A DNA stretch of 7,997 bases from Ruminococcus flavefaciens (GTDB lineage Bacteria > Bacillota_A > Clostridia > Oscillospirales > Ruminococcaceae), in assembly GCA_004556875.1 (NCBI GenBank), contig SFFP01000074.1, forward strand, positions 1 to 7,997, written 5' to 3'. Under the pieces are notes generated by a model, which saw only the letters and a list, made by a program, of their open reading frames with translations, was not told the origin of the DNA and did not search any database. A program made the position numbers and the translations under genes. Shown here one piece after another: positions 5,428 to 7,997 of this stretch; the first letter of the stretch is position 1; the number at the start of each line of letters is the position of its first letter.

Positions 5428-6353
5428 TGAAGAGGCTTTTTTCAATCATATCAGCAGTGGTCATATGTCTGTGCCTGCTGCCTATGACCGTTATCCACGC
5501 ATCAGCCGCATCAAATGATTACGCAGGCTGGGACGGCAACTGGCAGAATTCTACCCTTATTGATACCGAATACAACGGCGGCGAAGGCTTGTTCAGCGAA
5601 GAAAACAAAGCTGCACTTATCGAGAAGATACAAGACTGCTCAAAAAAGCTTGAAATGAATATTCTTGTATATGTGGGCGGAGTTTACCGCTACGATGAAG
5701 TTACAAAATCCTTCTGCGACACTCAGTACGACCAGACATACGGAAATGACACCGACGGAGTTTTCTATTATATCGACCTTTCGGGAAAGTCCCCTGCATA
5801 TGACTATATCTCTACCGCAGGAAAAGCTATACTTTGCTATGAGAACTATAAAGAGAATATCTTTGAGTCTCTTGACTATTATCTCCCTTCTTCGGGAAGT
5901 ACGATATATGAAAGCGATATCTATAACGCTGTTGATGCGTTCTTAAATCAGCTTGTAAAATATGCAGAAACTTCTCATTCAGCATTCAACTACTATCACG
6001 ACAAAAACACAGGCAGATACGTCTATTATAAGGACGGCAAGCTTATGATAACCGACAAAAAGCCGCCTGCACTCTGGCTTATGATAGCACTCATCTGCTC
6101 GGCAATAGGCGCACTTGTCGGACTTATCACATACTTTATTGCAAAAAACAGCTACAAATTCAAAAGCAAGACCAATCCTTCCATATATCTCTCACCAAAT
6201 GACGCGCATTTATCGCAGAATTCGGATACATTTATCCGCTCATACGTTACAAAGCACCGCATCGAATCCAATAGCGGCGGCGGTTCACGCGGCGGCGGAG
6301 GCGGTCATCACAGCGGCGGCGGAAGCCACGGCGGCGGCGGTCACCACAGATGA
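5424..6353 (+). CDS. TPM-domain (YgcG-like) exported membrane protein with Gly/His-rich tail
   Basis: The 309-residue protein has a signal peptide (1-28: MKR, hydrophobic core 5-20, likely cleavage after ASA). A TPM-type domain follows (about 45-185), with the family's early FSEENKAALIEKI helix (57-69), LEMNILVYVG strand (76-85) and DTDGVFYYIDLS (109-120). One membrane segment lies at 216-240. A cytoplasm-facing segment, SIYLSPNDAHLSQNSDTF (253-270), comes next, and the tail from 285 is almost only Gly, Ser, His and Arg. TPM domains have been linked to phosphatase activity in plants and to membrane protein quality control elsewhere; the activity here is unknown. If the signal peptide is cleaved, TPM is outside the cell and the tail inside. 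The ATG at 5424 is 8 nt after AGGAGGT; a second ATG at 5427 is possible. It overlaps the zinc-ribbon gene by 4 bp and ends before a strong terminator. Confidence 0.88.
   Translation: MMKRLFSIISAVVICLCLLPMTVIHASAASNDYAGWDGNWQNSTLIDTEYNGGEGLFSEENKAALIEKIQDCSKKLEMNILVYVGGVYRYDEVTKSFCDTQYDQTYGNDTDGVFYYIDLSGKSPAYDYISTAGKAILCYENYKENIFESLDYYLPSSGSTIYESDIYNAVDAFLNQLVKYAETSHSAFNYYHDKNTGRYVYYKDGKLMITDKKPPALWLMIALICSAIGALVGLITYFIAKNSYKFKSKTNPSIYLSPNDAHLSQNSDTFIRSYVTKHRIESNSGGGSRGGGGGHHSGGGSHGGGGHHR
6273..6350 (+). repeat. GGC-rich low-complexity tract coding the Gly/Ser/His tail
   Basis: This tract encodes residues 284-309 of the TPM protein as runs of three to five glycines separated by Ser, Arg and His pairs, mostly using GGC. 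Its G+C content is far above the surrounding DNA. The HH pairs (295-296, 307-308) suggest possible metal binding. Such tails are frequent in TPM/YgcG-like proteins. Confidence 0.8.
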
Positions 6354-6363
6354 TAATTATGTT

Positions 6364-6399
6364 AAAAAAGAGCAGCCTTTCGGTTGCTCTTTTATTTTT
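6364..6399. terminator. Bidirectional terminator between converging genes
   Basis: AAAAGAGCAGCC (6366-6377) pairs with GGTTGCTCTTTT (6382-6393), a 12-bp stem with one G-U pair and a 4-base loop. On the plus strand a T-rich run to 6399 follows; on the minus strand six T follow (6364-6369). It therefore serves the TPM gene, whose stop is 10 nt upstream, and the convergent membrane-protein gene, whose TAA (6392-6394) lies at the base of the stem. Confidence 0.92.
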
Positions 6400-6850
6400 C
6401 ATCAGCTTTTTTAGTTTCAAGCTTCATATCCGCAAATTCAAAAATCGCAAATGTTATGCCAAGTCCTGTCGCAATAACCCCTAATCTTTCATATCCCATA
6501 AACATCTGAACCAGCGAAACTACTATAAGAATAAGATACAGCGCCTTTTTAGCAACATAAACATATGCCTCAGCAACCGGATAGTTACGAAATGCACGCT
6601 GTGCAAAAACTATATTCAGCGGCACTAAAACACATAAACTAAACAGCATGACCGAAATGCTTTTTTCACTTTCCTTAAAATACAAATACCAATCCGCAAC
6701 AATTGCAACAATAGACAATACTAACCATGAAAGCAAGCAAAGCCATTGCTTTACATTATAAGCTATCCTTATTCTGAAGAATATTAAAAATGCTGCAGCG
6801 ATCAATACTATATTTGCTCCTGAACATTCAACAATTATAATTTTGTCCAT
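6392..6850 (-). CDS. Unrecognised multi-pass membrane protein
   Basis: The 152-residue product is largely hydrophobic, with likely membrane segments near 4-26, 36-58, 64-83, 100-118 and 121-140 and a charged cytoplasmic tail (LETKKADEK). Acidic and basic residues cluster in short loops such as YFKESEKS (57-64) and RAFRNYPVAEAY (85-96). I recognise no family or motif and assign no function. The DNA is more A+T-rich than the flanking metabolic genes, suggesting a less expressed or lineage-specific gene. The ATG at 6848-6850 is used; a GTG two codons upstream (6856) is possible, and both have only a weak purine-rich site (GAGAAGAAG). The gene starts about 25 nt after the T run of the terminator of the upstream oxidoreductase operon, leaving little room for a promoter, so it may depend on readthrough or a promoter inside that operon. 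Confidence 0.72.
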   Translation of the reverse strand: MDKIIIVECSGANIVLIAAAFLIFFRIRIAYNVKQWLCLLSWLVLSIVAIVADWYLYFKESEKSISVMLFSLCVLVPLNIVFAQRAFRNYPVAEAYVYVAKKALYLILIVVSLVQMFMGYERLGVIATGLGITFAIFEFADMKLETKKADEK

Positions 6851-6874
6851 ATGCACTTCTTCTCTTTCTTTAAT

Positions 6875-6906
6875 AAAAAACTTGGCGGCAAATTAAATTT
6901 GCCGCC
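6875..6906 (-). terminator. Terminator of the 2-oxoacid oxidoreductase operon
   Basis: On the minus strand GGCGGCAAAT pairs with ATTTGCCGCC (10-bp stem, 3-base loop, 6884-6906), followed by AAG and six T (6875-6880). It starts 12 nt after the stop codon at 6919-6921. The three bases between stem and T run may weaken it, allowing some readthrough into the next gene. Confidence 0.88.
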
Positions 6907-6918
6907 TTATTACTATTA

Positions 6919-7452
6919 TTATGCGTTCATACCAAGCTCGATAGCCTTGAAGTTGTTAGGGATAAGTGCTGCCTTTTTAGGCGGAACTACCTTTTCAATA
7001 GCCTTCTGCATTGTCTCAAGTGAGCAGATATTTGTCTCCTTGAGAAGCTTGCCGAGAAGAATGATATTTGAGCCGCCCTTGAGGTTGTTGTCATCAGCCA
7101 TCTGCTGTGACGGGATACCGTAAAGCTCAATATCTGTTCTGTCTGTCTCAGGCTCGATCATTGTGCTGTCGAAGAATACCTTACCGCCGGGACGTACACA
7201 GCTTACAAACTTGTCGAATGAAGGCTGGTTCATAGCAATGAGAAGATGTGGTGTAAGTACGAGAGGTGAACCGATCGGATCATCGGAAATAGTAACTGAA
7301 CAGTTACAAGTACCGCCTCTCATCTCAGGACCGTATGAAGGAAGCCATGAAAGCTCCTTATTGTCCATGAGTCCGCAGTATGCAAGTATCTTTCCTGCAA
7401 AGAGAATTCCCTGTCCGCCGAAGCCTGCAAGGAGTATTTCTGTAGTTGCCAT
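6919..7452 (-). CDS. 2-oxoacid:ferredoxin oxidoreductase, gamma subunit
   Basis: This is the gamma-domain subunit of the pyruvate/2-oxoglutarate/branched-chain 2-oxoacid:ferredoxin oxidoreductase family, which oxidatively decarboxylates a 2-oxoacid to an acyl-CoA with reduction of ferredoxin, or runs in reverse. At 177 residues it is full length for separate gamma subunits. Motifs are the N-terminal GFGGQGI (10-16), LSWLPSYGPEMRGGTCNCSV (34-53), the signature of this subunit around the CoA/domain interface, and LIAMNQPSF (71-79). Substrate (2-oxoglutarate, KorC-like, or 2-oxoisovalerate, VorC-like) cannot be settled here. The ATG overlaps the beta-subunit stop (TAATG), and an AAGGAGG site sits just inside that gene, so the subunits are coupled and probably made in equal amounts. 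It is the last gene of its operon, and a terminator follows. Confidence 0.93.
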   Translation of the reverse strand: MATTEILLAGFGGQGILFAGKILAYCGLMDNKELSWLPSYGPEMRGGTCNCSVTISDDPIGSPLVLTPHLLIAMNQPSFDKFVSCVRPGGKVFFDSTMIEPETDRTDIELYGIPSQQMADDNNLKGGSNIILLGKLLKETNICSLETMQKAIEKVVPPKKAALIPNNFKAIELGMNA

Positions 7453-7997
7453 TACTCGTTACCTCCTTCTGCCTTTGGGAAAACTCCCTCATCTACGTCC
7501 TTGTATACGCCAAGTGGATAGTAAGGGATCATTTCGTCCTGAAGTCTCTTGATAGCGTCAAGAGGAGCAAGACCCCAGTTTGTAGGACAAGTAGAAAGTA
7601 CCTCTACGATAGAGAAGCCCTTACCTGCCTTCTGGTTCTCGAATGCCTTGCGGATAGCCTTCTTAGCAGCCTTGATATGCGGAACGCTGTCTACTGCAAC
7701 ACGCTCAGCGTATGCTGTACCTGTAAGTGTTGAAAGCATCTCACATACCTTTACAGGATAACCAGCAAGCTCAGGGCTTCTTCCGAAAGGTGTTGTCTGT
7801 GTTACCTGTCCGGGAAGTGTTGTAGGAGCCATCTGACCGCCTGTCATTCCGTAAATAGTGTTGTTGATGAAGATAACGACAATGTTCTCGCCTCTTGTTG
7901 CAACGTGAACTGTCTCAGCAGTACCGATAGCAGCAAGGTCGCCGTCGCCCTGATACGTAAATACATACTTATCAGGATTTGTACGCTTAACGCCTGT
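7452..7997 (-). CDS. 2-oxoacid:ferredoxin oxidoreductase, TPP-binding beta subunit, C-terminal part
   Basis: This subunit binds thiamine pyrophosphate and Mg2+ and carries out decarboxylation of the 2-oxoacid. The frame is open to the right edge with 181 codons visible; the N-terminus (about 70 residues for a usual 250-280) lies outside. Counting from the edge, the TPP motif is present: YQGDGD (15-20) followed by INNTIYGMTGGQMAPTT (44-60), i.e. GDG...NN at the usual distance, with GMTGGQ as in the ferredoxin enzyme family. The ATG at 7847 within GMTGGQ is internal and not the start. The alpha subunit and a ferredoxin-like delta subunit are expected upstream, outside the window. Korβ-like and Vorβ-like enzymes are both possible; the context of citrate synthase 2.8 kb away leans weakly to 2-oxoglutarate. 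Confidence 0.94.
   Translation of the reverse strand, partial: TGVKRTNPDKYVFTYQGDGDLAAIGTAETVHVATRGENIVVIFINNTIYGMTGGQMAPTTLPGQVTQTTPFGRSPELAGYPVKVCEMLSTLTGTAYAERVAVDSVPHIKAAKKAIRKAFENQKAGKGFSIVEVLSTCPTNWGLAPLDAIKRLQDEMIPYYPLGVYKDVDEGVFPKAEGGNE

Noticed and set aside
6115..6414. Plus-strand frame with an Ala-rich end, overlapping the TPM gene
   Set aside because: The Ala-rich run is the GGC tract read in another frame; there is no ribosome binding site and it runs through the terminator.
7163..7761. Several plus-strand open frames opposite the oxidoreductase subunits
   Set aside because: They are antisense to two well-supported genes with conserved motifs and lack ribosome binding sites.
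7452..7847. A complete 131-residue gene starting at the ATG at 7847
   Set aside because: The frame continues upstream to the window edge with the conserved TPP motif, and the ATG is the Met of GMTGGQ, so the gene is truncated by the window and not short.

Overview
The window looks like chromosomal DNA from an anaerobic, fibre-degrading Clostridia bacterium close to Ruminococcus (R. albus / R. flavefaciens type). The grounds are moderate G+C, strong AAGGAGG-type ribosome binding sites, consensus sigma-A promoters, a cellobiose phosphorylase, a ferredoxin-dependent 2-oxoacid oxidoreductase, and a zinc-ribbon/TPM gene pair of a kind common in Clostridia. The genus is an inference from protein resemblance; no rRNA or marker gene is present.

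Layout, left to right. (1) 1-359, minus: the N-terminal 119 residues of a GH94 cellobiose phosphorylase that runs off the left edge, with its promoter and a small inverted repeat at 390-444. (2) 508-1522, minus: a three-gene operon of two paralogous small four-helix membrane proteins followed by a 67-residue XRE/Cro-type repressor, joined by TAATG stop/start overlaps. Its promoter at 1567-1595 has exact consensus hexamers at 17 bp spacing. It is surrounded by four copies of a 16-bp palindrome, GTGA-N8-TCAC, a clear candidate operator array for the operon's own regulator. (3) 1681-4144, minus: a citrate synthase with its own perfect consensus promoter, then an aldose 1-epimerase (mutarotase) family protein 47 bp downstream, ending in a strong hairpin terminator. 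(4) 4372-6353, plus: a TTG-started double-zinc-ribbon protein with a C-terminal membrane anchor, overlapping by 4 bp a secreted/membrane TPM-domain protein with a Gly/His-rich tail. A terminator usable on both strands (6364-6399) separates this unit from (5). (5) 6392-6850, minus: an unrecognised multi-helix membrane protein. (6) 6875-7997, minus: a terminator, then the gamma subunit and the C-terminal part of the TPP-binding beta subunit of a 2-oxoacid:ferredoxin oxidoreductase, truncated at the right edge.

Functionally the window joins cellobiose phosphorolysis, sugar anomer interconversion, entry of acetyl-CoA into citrate, and ferredoxin-linked 2-oxoacid metabolism. That is a reasonable set for a cellulolytic anaerobe using a partial TCA route to 2-oxoglutarate and glutamate, but only some of these genes are cotranscribed. 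The least explained parts are the self-regulated membrane-protein/XRE operon with its operator array and the zinc-ribbon/TPM pair. No tRNA, rRNA, CRISPR array, insertion sequence or phage gene was seen. No gene-free stretch exceeds 300 bases; the longest, 4145-4371 and 1523-1715, are both promoter regions.
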